A DNA stretch of 64,000 bases from Emydura subglobosa (Eukaryota; Chordata; Testudines; Chelidae). Below are positions 25,026-35,895 of this stretch, piece after piece. The position numbers and the translations under genes are program-made. How positions within the stretch are numbered: position 1 is the stretch's first letter; each line of letters starts with the position of its first letter. The notes beneath the pieces were generated by a model, which did no database searches, was not told the origin of the DNA, and saw nothing but the letters and a program-made list of their open reading frames with translations. The DNA is taken from assembly GCA_007922225.1 (NCBI GenBank), contig ML679959.1, positions 20,050,913 through 20,114,912 of the forward strand, written 5' to 3'.

Positions 25026-25439
25026 TGTATATTGCAGTAAAACATTACTTTGGGAACAATGGAAAAAATGCTTGTAGTATATCCTAATAATGAAGTCAAT
25101 AAATGTAGAAAATAACAGATTACTACTGTTGATTAGCATTTGATTGGTTAAAGTCCTGCCTTAAGAGCAAGTGCTGTATTTAATGCAGATTCCATCAGTG
25201 TACCGCTGTGCAGAGCATTGTAAACATTAAACACAAATGTCATTGATTCAGTATACACATCATTGCAGATAACAGAAAAGGGGAGTTACTTTTGGAGGGT
25301 AGCAAAAAAAGCACTCGTCATTCATTATATAGCAGTTCTTTGGAGTTAGTCAAGGCTCTAGTGAAGTTTTTTTCTCATGAGGTTATTGAAGTTTAAAATA
25401 TTTAGCTTTACACCAAATATCACTAGTAATTTATTTAAG

Positions 25440-25600
25440 CCAAGATTTTCAAAAGTAACTATGATTTTGGGCTCTCAATTTGAGATACCTTAAAGAAGTA
25501 AGTTCTGAGAATTTATCCTTTGCAAATCAAGTCCCTTTAAGGCATTTCAAATCAGGCATCCAAAATCACTAATCAGTTTTCACAAATCTTGATCTTAGAA
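25440..25600. repeat. palindromic MITE ('aagattttcaaaagtaact')
   Basis: 'aagattttcaaaagtaactatgattttggg' is inverted as 'ccaaaatcactaatcagttttcacaaatctt', with 'gagataccttaaag' pairing with 'ctttaaggcatttc' inside. The arms are nearly complete. A sister copy is at 41950-42090. Confidence 0.75.
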
Positions 25601-25627
25601 TTTTAGCATAATTGGATGCTTTATAGC

Positions 25628-26007
25628 TAGGCTTGGCAGAATTTTAATTTATTTTTTAAAAATAATATCAGTGGATATCACTGTTTAATTTTAAGAATTT
25701 TTTAAGAATGTTATCTATTTAAATTTTCACAGCTGTAGGAAATTGTGTGCAGGGGCAGACAATAATAATTGAATGACAGTTGAGATTTACAAAGTTAAAG
25801 CATAACCATTGAAACACAAATTGTCAACATCACATGTACAAATATACAAAATCAAACTCTAAGAAGTTCTCAAGCAGCATTTTACTTTCTTTGGCTGCCT
25901 ATAAATTTTGATTATTATTGATGGAAATTTTGTATTGCTTTATGTGTATATGGTGAAATCAATGTTTATTGACATTTACTAGTAAAAATCTAATCCTTCC
26001 AAGCCTA
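25628..26007. mobile_element. hAT-like MITE, 380 bp
   Basis: Terminal inverted repeats 'taggcttggcagaatttta' and 'aaatctaatccttccaagccta'. Flanks 'tttatagc' and 'tttgtagg' match at six of eight positions, a plausible 8-bp target duplication as made by hAT transposases. The interior is AT-rich and non-coding. Confidence 0.65.
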
Positions 26008-26015
26008 TTTGTAGG

Positions 26016-26083
26016 GCAGATCCTCCGCTGGTGTAAATTAATTTTCATGCAGCTATGTCAATTTACACCAGGCGAGGATCTCC
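26016..26083. repeat. palindromic repeat ('gatcctccgctggtgtaaatt')
   Basis: 'agatcctccgctggtgtaaatt' is the inverted partner of 'aatttacaccaggcgaggatct'. The two arms of about 22 bp are nearly perfect, with a spacer of about 22 bp. It is a strong DNA hairpin directly beside the MITE that ends at 26007. Confidence 0.8.
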
Positions 26084-26636
26084 ATCTCTGACTATCAACC
26101 CACATGGAAACTACTTTTTGTATAATAGTTAACACAAACTAGTCTAGATCAAATATTTACCATAGGAATTTATATACAAATACAACTTTGGATGTGAAGT
26201 GCCTCTTCTGTCATGTAGCATTCTTTGTATGAGGTCTCACATAAAGTGTCAAATGCTGTCATGTTGCTGGCACTATGTCGTATTGGGTCACATCACATCA
26301 CAGTGCAAAGTTATATGCTACTAGCTAGAAAGGAATGTTATTTCCAAAGACTAAATAAAATCAGGGTTATTAATATGTTTAAATCTTGGGTTAGAATTTT
26401 TCATTCTAACAGCAATGGTTACGTTAATCTTTAAGTTCACAATACACAATGTGCAGTTTCAGCATCATGAATCTCATTAAAGTCAATGAGAGACACTGGG
26501 TTGGAAAACATGAACATTTTGGGAAATATACTCTTTTGGGGTTTTTTGTTTGTTTTTTTGTACAAGGAAAAGAAATGCTACCATGAAGTAATTTAAAAAA
26601 GACCTGCTTAAATGACAAAAATGACCATATAAATAC
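26084..26636. other. unique non-coding sequence
   Basis: No recognisable feature. Confidence 0.35.
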
Positions 26637-27925
26637 ATGAGCGAGAAGATGAGTGAGGTAATATATTTTATTGGACCATCTTCTGTTGGTGAGAGAGACA
26701 AGCTTTCAAGCATACGCAGAGCTCTTCTTAAGGTATGGAAAACTAACTTAGAGTCACAGCTAAATACAAGATGGAACAGATTGTTTAGCATAAGTAGTTA
26801 CCACATATTTCAAAGTGAAGTGGTCCGTTAACAACCCCCCTCCCCCATCATAAGGAGGAGATGGAGGAAGGGGGAATAAGCAGAGGGGGGTGGTGAGGGA
26901 AGTTTGTTAGTGGGTTATAGATTGTTTTAATAAGCCATAAATCCAGTGTCTCTATTCAGTCCATGGTTTTTAGGTCTAGCAAATTTATGCATTTAAGTAC
27001 CCAGGGTAATCTTTTAAAAGTGTTAGGCGGGTTTTCTTTGAGAATGAAGACTGATAGATCAGATGTAGACTGATCACTTTATGAAAAGTGTTTTCTGACA
27101 GGTGATATGGTGTTTTTGTTTTTTATCATTTTCCTATGAGAGTTCATTTTAGGGCATAGGTGTTGTCTGATTTCACCTACATACTTGCTATTCAGGCATT
27201 TAGTGCACTGGATGAGGTACACTGCATGTTGTGACAGGCATGTGGATCTTGAAAGGTGTGTTGTGGTTGGTATTGATCATTGTAGCAGTGGAGATATGTC
27301 TGCATGTTTTGCATCTGTTATTCTGGCAGGGTCTGGTGGCACTTTGAGTTGGGGTGTCCTGATCTGTGGGGAGCTTACTTCTAATGATGAGCTTGAAGAG
27401 GAGGTGTTTGAAGGGCAGAAGAGGGAGTTCAGGAAATATTTCTTTCAGGATGGGGTTCCCTTTGAATATCAGTTGCAGTTGTTTGACTTTACCTTGTAAA
27501 GGTTCCTACGTTGGGTGGTAGGTGACAACTAGGGGTGTGTGGTGGGAGGGGATTTTATTTCAGCAGGTTCTCTTAGGGTATTTGGGTTGCCCATTCAATG
27601 ATGCAATCTACTTCTCTGGTGGAGTGTCATTGTTTGGTGAAGGCAATTTTGATTGTATTAAGGTGTATATCCTTCACTTACTCCTCAGAGCATTCTGTGA
27701 TATCTGAGTGCCTGGCTGTAGGTAACAAATTTGTTGGTGAGTTTGGGGTGGTTACTGAATCTATGAAGGTGGGTGTGGTAATCCGTGGCTTCTGGTATAT
27801 AATTGTCTGAAGGGTTCCATTGTGGTGTCAAGGAACTTGATGCTTGTGTGGGAATGTTCCAGAGACAGTATAATGGATAGGTGGTGGTTATTGAAGTTGT
27901 GGTGGAAATCTATGAGGGAGTTTTA
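26637..27925 (-). mobile_element. Penelope-like retroelement, 5' truncated
   Basis: Minus-oriented element of about 1.3 kb. The left part ('gtgaggtaatatattttatt', 'ggtgagagagacaagctttc') is the characteristic 3' non-coding end of the turtle family. To its right the minus strand encodes a GIY-YIG-type endonuclease, then the linker toward RT ('STREVDCIIEWATQI', 'TPTFIDSVTTPN'). The RT core is absent: sequence changes abruptly near 27925. Penelope-like elements carry RT plus GIY-YIG endonuclease and differ from classical LINEs. This is a decayed copy. Confidence 0.75.
26930..27245 (-). pseudogene. GIY-YIG endonuclease domain of a Penelope-like element
   Basis: Minus-strand translation shows 'AVYLIQCTKCLNSKYVGE' (27226-27173), the signature N-terminal strand pair of the GIY-YIG fold in Penelope elements, with V-Y-L and Y-V-G in place of G-I-Y and Y-I-G. 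'MNSHRKMIKNKNTISPV' and 'HFS' follow. Then come 'DLSVFILKEN' and a degenerate 'INLLDLKTMD', the conserved C-terminal part. Stops interrupt the frame. The domain nicks target DNA for retrotransposition in live elements. This one is dead. Confidence 0.75.
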
Positions 27926-28479
27926 TATATAATATAAATTGATACGGGAGCTGATATATTAATATAAATGCATGTTATCTGATAAGGAACAATGGGTATT
28001 GTAGTTAGCCTGAACGCTACAGATGATCTACATTTATATATAGATATATCGCTCTTTATTGTAGAAAATATCACAAAAGGAGGGGCTAATATCATGTAAT
28101 TTAGAGTTTGAATGTATTCCTTTGTGGAGTGAAATGAATTGAGAGCCTGCAGCATTTCACTTTTAAAATGTTGAATATTTTTCCCCATGAACATTTATCT
28201 TTTTAAAAGCTTTGATAAGTTACCCCTCTGCTTCTCTCTGATTAGAATAAATTGCATTGAAGAGAGCTCTTAAATTAGGGAAAGGCATAAATATGTGGGA
28301 AAAATCTCCAGTTGGACCATTTTTTGTATGAGACTGTGTCACATATTTAAATTAAATTCAAACTACAATTTTTATGTCAGAGTTCATTTATATGAATGTA
28401 AACTGTAACAATCAATTTATGTCAATCAAATCTCCATCTTCAGGTCTGGAGAACATAAATGATTTTTTAAAAGAAATAG
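27926..28479. other. unique AT-rich sequence
   Basis: Contains AT dinucleotide-rich patches (27924-27960, 28034-28050). No gene seen. Confidence 0.35.
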
Positions 28480-28870
28480 ATTTGTAATCCTTCTTCACTT
28501 AGTGTGACAACTTTCCTTGTGCATTCACATTCTATGCAAGGATAGCCTAAGAACACCAACAGGCACTCTCCAGAAGTTGTTTGGCAGCCAAGTGTCTGAG
28601 CCGCATGTTAATCCTGACACTTAATTTTAAATGTAGAGTTGTATTGAACTTGGAGCCCCATAGCTGCAGTGGTATTGATGGAAAAGTCGCCAAAAGTCAT
28701 TTGGGATTCTCTTTTTCCACTTGTGCAGGTTTGTAATGTAGCCATTGCAGTAGGAGGGAGCGGCAGGCATGTAAATCGGACTAAGTGCCAGGTGGCAGCT
28801 TGCAGATGTGGCTTGCGATAGCATTGATCACAATGCACATCATCCTGATGTGCTTTTTCAAGTACTGTTC
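28480..28870. other. possible conserved non-coding element
   Basis: A repeat-free patch of higher complexity than its surroundings. The minus strand is open for 76 codons (28838-28608) and contains no domain I know. A polypyrimidine stretch plus CAG ('ctctttttccacttgtgcag', ending 28730) resembles a plus-strand splice acceptor, but the following frame closes without a clear donor. I favour a regulatory or otherwise constrained non-coding stretch, at low certainty. Confidence 0.2.
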
Positions 28871-29737
28871 ACTCACACCAATCATTCCGATTAATTTGTT
28901 GTCCAAGATTTATTTTGAGCCATTTCTCAGTTACATGATATTTTCCTTAAGATGATTAACTTTTTGTGCTTTTAAATTGTTTTATTTCATTTACTAAAAT
29001 GAGATGAACGTTGTGGAATATACAGTGATTTGATTCCTTTAGCTTGGAAGACTCTAATTTTCAGTTGCACCAGATACTAGAGATGAAGTAAAGCTGATTT
29101 TGGGGTAAGATGAAACACCTGAACTGACTCAACCGCTTATGAGCATTACAGATTCTGTGACCCTTTTTTTTTTCTCTGGATAGATATCAATCCAATGTCT
29201 TGATGAAATCGCAGAGGGATAGTCCATTCTTGTCCTTATCTGAATTCCCCGTCAGTTTCAATTAGATATGTGTACTCTTCTTCAGTTCTTTCCTATACTA
29301 TTGCATGGTAGCACTGCTGTTTTTAGCTATACATTTGCTGTCTGATCCAACTCCTACTAAACTCCTTACTTCATTAGGAATTGGATTGGGCTGTTGAAGT
29401 GTTTCACTTCAAAAGTATCTGCATTTCATTATTGGATGCTATAATTTCTGTCTACAGAGTATGTATCAATTCAATTTTTTAAAAGATTATGGGATCCCTG
29501 AAATGGCAGGCATTCTAATGAGATTATATTTGGAGTTCTGCAGTGCCTTCGATATGAGGATCTCCAGTTCTTTACTAAGTAATGAAAAATTGCAGTAATG
29601 AATAACGAAAGCCACCTCTGTGAGAAATTGCAGTATAATTATAATTATCAGGAAATCTGAAAGCATAGGGACGTTTAGGCCTGATCTGCACCACTGTAGT
29701 TAATGAGATTTTGGGTGCAGGACTGGATTCTAAGGCC
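28871..29737. other. unique non-coding sequence
   Basis: No recognisable feature. Confidence 0.35.
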
Positions 29738-29925
29738 CAAATCCAGCAAAGCATTTAATTAAGCACATCAGTAATTTTAAGTATGTGAAAAGTCCTGGGG
29801 ACCCGATCCCGCAAATACACACATGCTTAACTTTGCTACCATGAGTAGTTCTGTTGCTTTCAGTGGGACTATTCATGGTAGTAAAGTTAAGCATGTGTGT
29901 AAGCTTTTGCAGGATTGGGTCTTCT
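29738..29925. repeat. palindromic MITE plus a half copy
   Basis: 29799-29925 is a full hairpin: 'gatcccgcaaatacacacatgcttaactttgctaccatga' is inverted as 'tcatggtagtaaagttaagcatgtgtgtaagcttttgcaggat'. The piece before it (29738-29798, 'aatccagcaaagcatttaat') is one arm of a related copy. The arms pair over about 45 bp. Confidence 0.8.
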
Positions 29926-30439
29926 TGAAATCCAAGTCTCTTGCCCAAGGTTTTTTGGAAAAAACATAAAATTTGCAGGATTTTTTTCACTTTTATCAAT
30001 GTACATTTTGGTATCTCTTTTGCCATCATGATTAGTATGTACAGTTCAAATACGTGATAGACATTCAGATGTAGGTTGGTACACCTTTATTGCTAGCTGG
30101 CACTAATCATCGTGGGTGATAATTATCAGGCATTAAAGCAATTTAATTGTTATACAGATTTTAGTTGAACTATATGATTAATAGACCGATTAATCAATTA
30201 TTAACAAGACACCTAATGAGATAATTGGAATATGTGGCAAGAGGCTTTTCAACACCTTCACAAATGGCAGATCTTGGATGCAGGAAGAATTTGTTACTGT
30301 TAACATACTCGAAGTGTCACTTAACTCTTTTTTTTATGTAATGTTTCTCATTATACATAACTTTTTAAAAACAACCGTGTTTATAAAGAACTGCCTGGGA
30401 GGTTTGAGGAAGATTGAAAATTACAATGAATAATTCAGT
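29926..30439. other. unique AT-rich sequence
   Basis: No recognisable feature. Confidence 0.35.
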
Positions 30440-31725
30440 ATGGAATCATTTATATAGGAATCAACATGTAACAATACCATTTACAAGACATTGGTAAAAC
30501 TTCATTTAGAACATAGTGTTCAATACAGGTCACCAGTGTTCAAGAAAGATAAATTCTAACTGCAATAGATGCAGAGAAGAGCTACGAGGAAGATCAAGGG
30601 AATAGAGGCCTATCTTATGAGAGGAGACTGGAAGAGCTTGGCTTGTTTAGCCTAGCAAAAAGAAGGGTGAGAGGGGAAATGATTGCCCTCTATAAATACA
30701 TCAGAGAAGTAAACACCAGGGCGGGTGATTTAAACTCAAGGGCCAAGAGTGTGCACAAGGGGGGGGCAAGCAGGGGCATGCCTCCCCACATAATCGTTGG
30801 GGGGCACAGGAACTCCTCCGGCCCCAGGGCCGTGGCAGGCATACCCCTCCTGGGATGGGGGCATAAAATGTGATCCTCCAAGAAGGGTCAAATTTACATT
30901 CCTGCACATGCTCCTGTCAAGAAGAATGTTGGCACAATAACAAATGGGTAGGAACTGGCCATGAGTAAATTCAGGTTGGAAATTAGAAGAAGGTTTCTAA
31001 CGATCAGAGAGGTACGGTTCAGGAACAGACTCCCAACAGCAGTTGTGGCGGAAAACAACTTAATTAGTTTTAAGAGAGAGAGGTGGACAAATTTATGAGT
31101 GGGATTATATGATAAGGGTAAGGGTAGGCGGCCCAGAGGGTCCTTTCCAGTTTGTTTTATATTCCTAAAATCTCATGCTTTAGGGCTTCAGCCAGTCACC
31201 CGCAGGGGGTTCAGGAAGGAATGTACCCCTCTTCTCCATGTATTATTGTGGGGGGAAGGGTTGGGCTTTTTTGTGTGTGTCTTTTTGTCTCCTTCCTCTG
31301 AAGTATCAGATATGGCCACAGTTAGAGATAGGACAAGGTGGGTCAGTGGTCTGAGGTGGCACTGAGCATCTCTCAGTCACATGCTTAGCTGGTTCCTGCT
31401 CACCTGCTCAGGGTCTAATTCATCGCCATGTGGGTTTAGGACAGTGAGAGTGAGCTTGCTTGTTTGTCTTCCTCTGCAGCATGTGGGTGCGAGTCATTTG
31501 CTAGGATTATCTGGGTATCTCACCTAATCAGTTCCATGCCATTTCAGGAGCCTCAGACATTGGTGCACCTTGGTCCTGCCTGTTTATCTGCCTGTGGCAT
31601 GTAATAGGTTAGTTTCTTATAGGCTGATTTTGGTTGTTGGGTTCAGTGTATGGGTGGTGTTGGGGTGGTGATATTGATATGATATTGGTGGTCTTTTCTG
31701 TGTGTAAACTCTAAGAAAAACTCAG
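30440..31725 (+). mobile_element. CR1 LINE, RT C-terminus to 3' end
   Basis: Plus-oriented CR1. Translation gives a broken RT C-terminus ('MQRRATRKIKGIEAYLM', 'RGDWKSLACLA'). The conserved 'caagaccatgaat'-type region ('ggccatgagtaaattcaggt') and a long 3' UTR follow ('gggcttcagccagtcaccc', 'tgattttggttgttgggttc', 'tggtcttttctgtgtg'). It is the same 3' UTR class as the fragments at 12899, 39225, 55708 and 59985. It is interrupted by a foreign insert at 30747-30926. Confidence 0.85.
30747..30926. mobile_element. 180-bp GC-rich insertion inside the CR1
   Basis: CR1 reads 'aaactcaagggccaa' up to 30746 and resumes with 'tgttggcacaataacaaatg' at 30927. In the family these two are contiguous. The insert is G/C-rich ('aaggggggggcaagcagggg', 'ggccccagggccgtggcag'). 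Near its ends 'gagtgtgcacaa' and 'cctgcacatgctcctg' are weakly inverted. It is probably a short non-autonomous DNA element. The family is not identified and a target duplication is not clear. Confidence 0.55.
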
Positions 31726-31789
31726 ATGCAGGGTACTATAAAAGAACAAGGTAGTGGTACTGGTGATGGTGTTCTCTCTTCCTGCTATA

Positions 31790-32345
31790 GGTGGTAGACA
31801 GGCCCGCCAACAGGAATTCTGGGCCCCAGGGCAGAACAGTCCCACCACGCACCTTCCACCCATGACCCCACCCACGGCCTGCCCCCTTCCTCTCTTGGCC
31901 CAGTTGCTGCTGTGTCCCTCCCACTCCATCGCTCAGTCCCCCTCCTCTCTTCCACACTCCTCTTTCCCCCAGGTGGTGAGTGACAGCTGGAGAGGCTGAG
32001 TAGGGAGGGAGGATGAGGGACACGGCAAGCAAAGGTGGGGAGGTAAGCAGGGGAGGGGAGAGGGGATGCACGCGGTGAGCAATAGTGGGGAGGAGGAAGG
32101 GCATGGTGAGCAATGGTTGGGGGCAGCTAAACAGGGAGGAGGGGTGTGACTGCGAGGAGCGGTGAAAGGGGTGTGTGGAAGAGAAGAGGTGGCCAAGCTG
32201 GGAGGGACACGGCAGCAGGCGGGGCCTAGAGTGGAGTGGGGGTGGACCGTGGGTGGGGGCCACAGGCGGAAGAAGCGGGACAGAAGAGAACTAGCCTTCC
32301 CGAGTGTAAGCTTTCACCCCGCTGCCCATGGCCCGGGCTCCTTTT
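31790..32345. repeat. GC-rich degenerate tandem tract
   Basis: Begins with 'gacaggcccgccaacagg', which resembles a turtle DNA repeat end, then runs into G/A-rich sequence. Related units recur ('gcaagcaaaggtggggagg' near 32025, 'ggtgagcaatagtggggagg' near 32075, 'ggtgagcaatggttggggg' near 32105), suggesting a decayed minisatellite with a unit of about 35-50 bp. Frames open across it on both strands (up to 175 codons on the minus strand) reflect composition, not genes. Confidence 0.5.
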
Positions 32346-32645
32346 AAAGACTTCAAATGATGGTAAATCCTCCAGCTCCCTGGGTAAGTTGTTCCAATGT
32401 TCTGTGTGATGATATCTACCCGCATGTCTACAGGTTATTAAATGTAGATGGGCTATCTGGAGGGCGGAAGTTAGGTCATGTAGTTCCCTATCCTGACTTC
32501 ACCACGGAAGCAGTCTGTGTGGTGCCTTTCTAAATGACATGCAGCTAAGAAGCATCGCTACTGAAAGGGCCCCGGGTACAGAGCTTTAATGGATGAAATT
32601 ACAATGAGTCAGGGATGAACTTTTATAAAGCTTGGTTTGAAGAAG
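32346..32645. other. unique non-coding sequence
   Basis: No recognisable feature. Confidence 0.3.
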
Positions 32646-32647
32646 CG

Positions 32648-32735
32648 GCTAGGGTGACCAGATTGCAAGAGTAAAATATTGGGACACATGGGGTGGGGGC
32701 AGCACGGGGACGGGTGGGACCCTGAGTTCCCAGCC
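32648..32735. mobile_element. hAT-like MITE fragment ('agggtgaccagat' end)
   Basis: 'ctagggtgaccagattgcaa' followed by 'attgggacacatggggtggg' is the terminal part of the family found complete at 37106-37229. The other end is missing or replaced by GC-rich sequence. Confidence 0.7.
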
Positions 32736-34104
32736 AGTTCCGTGGGCAGCAGGAGGGCAGCGGGAGCTCCCAGCTGCAGTGAGATTCCAGCTCAGAGAGA
32801 GAGCGAGTCAGTTCAGTATTCTAAAAGCTGTAAATGATATGAGATTTTACTCAGTGTATGTACACTAATCTATCTGATGTATTTGGGAGCACTGGGGAGA
32901 GTACCCAAGGAAGTTCTACTGTCAATTTAATAACATATCACCACAGAATCTGACTGGGGCTTTCTCTGTGCTGTGAGCTAAGAGGCAACAAATATGCAGC
33001 GTTGTGTAATATGAGGGATGCTCAACATGGGTTTAGAGTTTCAAAGCAACACACACAGAACCACAGACTTTTCAGTTGAGTTGTTTGAAACTGAATAATA
33101 GCATGTAAGTTATTTCCTTGAGCTATTTGTATGGGATCATGGATGGTGATTACTGGGGAGCCAGTGTTTTGTTGTGTTGACCAAAATAGTCTTCAGGTCT
33201 GATTTAAAAAACACATATAAATAAAATAAAGGAAAAAATAAATCATGGTCAGAATGAAGGATCTGAGGAATTTTTACCAGCTTCTTTATCTCACCCTAAG
33301 AGAAAGAGTCACTGTCCAAATCAAAGATATCAAAGGATTGGTGGAAGCAAGTGAAGTGATCTCATATTTCCTTTTCATAAATCCTAAACGGTCCCTGTAG
33401 ATATAATTTTCAATAACATGCAGTTCTATCACAGTAATAAAACAATGTTGGAGTCCTTGGGAGCCCAAAAATTCCAAGAATTTTTATTTTGATAATTAGG
33501 ACATTGCAGAAACAAGACAGTAAAAGAGTTTCCTTTTCAAAATATATAGCCAGAGTACAAAGTAATAGCTGGAGAATACACACGGCCAGTCTACCAGCAG
33601 GAAAAATACTCCAGTTTCCAGCTGATTTTGAATGGATTTATTTATTTAATGCACACTACCAGCCTTTTTTTCCTCCTAGGATTTTAAATAAAGGTTAAAA
33701 AACAAACTACTTTATGATAATTATTCACAAGCAGGAGACAGAAAATTATTGAACAAATTTTGAAACTGAACATAATTAGCCCAATTAATCTCCAGCAGTA
33801 CCTTATTCAGTTCAATAATAGGCTGGAGGGAGATAGGGGCATGGTGGGCAGGAATAAGTATTTAAATATTCAGAGCTGGATTTATAACACAAAATCTTAT
33901 TGTGACCAAACCATGTACGTTCAGAAATACATTGTTTCATCAGTAAAGGTCCTGTATCAGCTAATTACATATAAGAAAGTGAAATATACTTTTATTTATT
34001 GGTCTAAACTGAAATTCAAATCCTACATAAATTGGATAATGGCTTTTTTCAGTTCTCCATTATATTTGAAGGAAGCCTAATAGATTGCCTTTGGAGCTCT
34101 TTAG
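32736..34104. other. unique sequence
   Basis: AT-rich. A 106-codon plus frame (33760-34080) has no recognisable domain. No repeats recognised after about 32800. Confidence 0.35.
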
Positions 34105-34260
34105 GGCCATTTTTTCAAATGAGCCCTGTATTTTTCAAAGTGCTCAGTGCAAAGTACTTGGCGCTGAACTTTTAAAAAAGAATGTAGGCCCAGATTTTAA
34201 AAAATGTTTAGTTATTGTTTCACTCAGTGTTACAATGCCGAACTGATTTAGGAGCCTAAG
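34105..34260. repeat. degenerate palindromic MITE
   Basis: 'gccattttttcaaatgagcc', 'tttcaaagtgctcagtgc' and 'gcccagattttaaaaaatg' resemble arms of the 'agattttcaaaag...tgctgagca' family. Strongly decayed. Confidence 0.35.
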
Positions 34261-34507
34261 GAGATAAGATAGTTGGCAGGGTGGTGAAAAAGTTGTGGCT
34301 AGGAGAAATGATAGGGAATGGGGGAAAGCCCAAACTTCCTTTATACAATTATTCCCCATTCAGCAGTTTCAAAGCCCATATTAAAATGGAAAAAAACTGT
34401 ATTTTTCCTTCTCTTTGAATATTTATTTTATTTGTATTTTACCTTTCAAGGGCAGATTCACCAAATCAAAGTTATTAATATAGAATCTTATCAAATTAGC
34501 CACGATG

Positions 34508-34575
34508 CTCAATAAAATTAATACAAATTTTAAAATCACAACTCAATAAAATAAGTACAAATTTTAAGATCAACA
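34508..34575. repeat. 34-bp tandem duplication
   Basis: 'ctcaataaaattaatacaaa' with following 'ttttaaaatcacaa' is repeated at once as 'ctcaataaaataagtacaaa' plus 'ttttaagatcaaca'. Two AT-rich units with few differences. Confidence 0.85.
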
Positions 34576-35714
34576 CAATGTAGAAAATAAAGATAAATAA
34601 GGATCCAACCTTCTCTTACATTGAATATGGACTTTTAAACAACAAAATGGAACAGGAATATCAATAGACCATGCTTAAGGGAAAATTACTGTGTTGACTA
34701 TCTTAGTAAATGACTTTATTAAAACAGGAGCTTCCCAATTGATATTGTCCGTATAGACTTCTTCTGGGATGAAATCTTCACCAGTTTTGTTATGGAATTG
34801 TTGATTTATCAGGCATTTAACTTCCCTAGTGGAAATGGTGACCATTCTGGAGGGGGTCAACAGGCATAGTCTGTCAGGACTGACCAAGCCAAATGGTTGA
34901 TGGTCAGAGTCTTATTGTGAAGATCAGAAAAATCTCTCTCTCAAACTTGCTTAGGGATAAAGATATCAATCAACATTTACATTAACCTTATTATGGCCAG
35001 TTGCCACCAGCTTCTAGAATAGGTTGCATTTTTCTTGGTGGCAGCAAGTTCAGATTCCTTCAAGAGGAACCTTTGATCCAATTTTTGTTCATGACCAATT
35101 TTTTGGAGTTAAAATTAAATAAAAAATAAATATTTAATTACACATTTGAATAGTATAATAATAACTTGTGGTGTCTTTTCAACTTGATAATCATCATAGC
35201 ATGCGCTCATGAACTCTACGGTCTTTGACGTCATTGTGTTTTATTCGGGTCACAGTATGGTTATTAACTCATAAATAGAAAGCACACTCAAGTTCTCAGA
35301 ACACAGCACAATGGAATTTTGACAAGTGATTGGTCTGTAATAGCGTCTGATTGCTGCCTGGTTACTTGTGAAGGAAATGATGTCACTAGCAGACATTCGG
35401 TCAGTGAGAACTTCATTTGCAATTACCAAGGAGACCAGACATATTTAACAATTACAATCAGATTAAGGGGCTGCTTCAATAACCTTCTTTTGTTAGAAGA
35501 CCCACTTAAGTCATTGAGCCAAATTCTGCATTATGTCATATAGATCCAAGAATAACTTAGAACAGAATTTGGTCCAGTTGTCTAGTTACTTAGTAAGGAA
35601 CTTCTCAATGTGAGTAGCATGGTAGAATCTGCTAATGGAGTTTCAGATCTGTTCACTTGATAGTTCAAAATGCAGTAGTTTGAACATCAAGTGGGCACTG
35701 TGGGCAAATTTTTT
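34576..35714. other. unique AT-rich sequence
   Basis: No recognisable gene or repeat. Confidence 0.35.
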
Positions 35715-35895
35715 AAAAAGCAGTGCCTAAAGTTAGGTTCATAGTCCTCTAGTTAGTCTTCTAAAGAAAAGTAGTCTGATTTAAAAATAAATGCTGACTA
35801 CCTAGCAACTTTCATTGAGTTCAGTGTGAGTTATTGAGTACTCAGTGCTTTGATGAATCAGGTAATTTTTATTTAAAGTCTAAATATGGAATTAG
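35715..35895. repeat. degenerate palindromic MITE ('gcctaaagttagg')
   Basis: 'gtgcctaaagttaggttcat', 'agtctgatttaaaaataaatg', 'tgagttattgagtactcag' and 'tgaatcaggtaatttt' follow the order of a foldback family. The central arms 'ctgatttaaa' and 'tgaatcagg' are partly complementary. Confidence 0.45.

Noticed and set aside
27185..27499. 104-codon plus-strand open frame
   Set aside because: The complementary strand encodes the GIY-YIG region of a Penelope-like element. The plus frame is its shadow.
31736..32263. 175-codon minus-strand open frame
   Set aside because: Lies wholly in a GC-rich degenerate tandem tract. The translation is Pro/Ser/His-rich low complexity with no domain, and the plus strand is open too.
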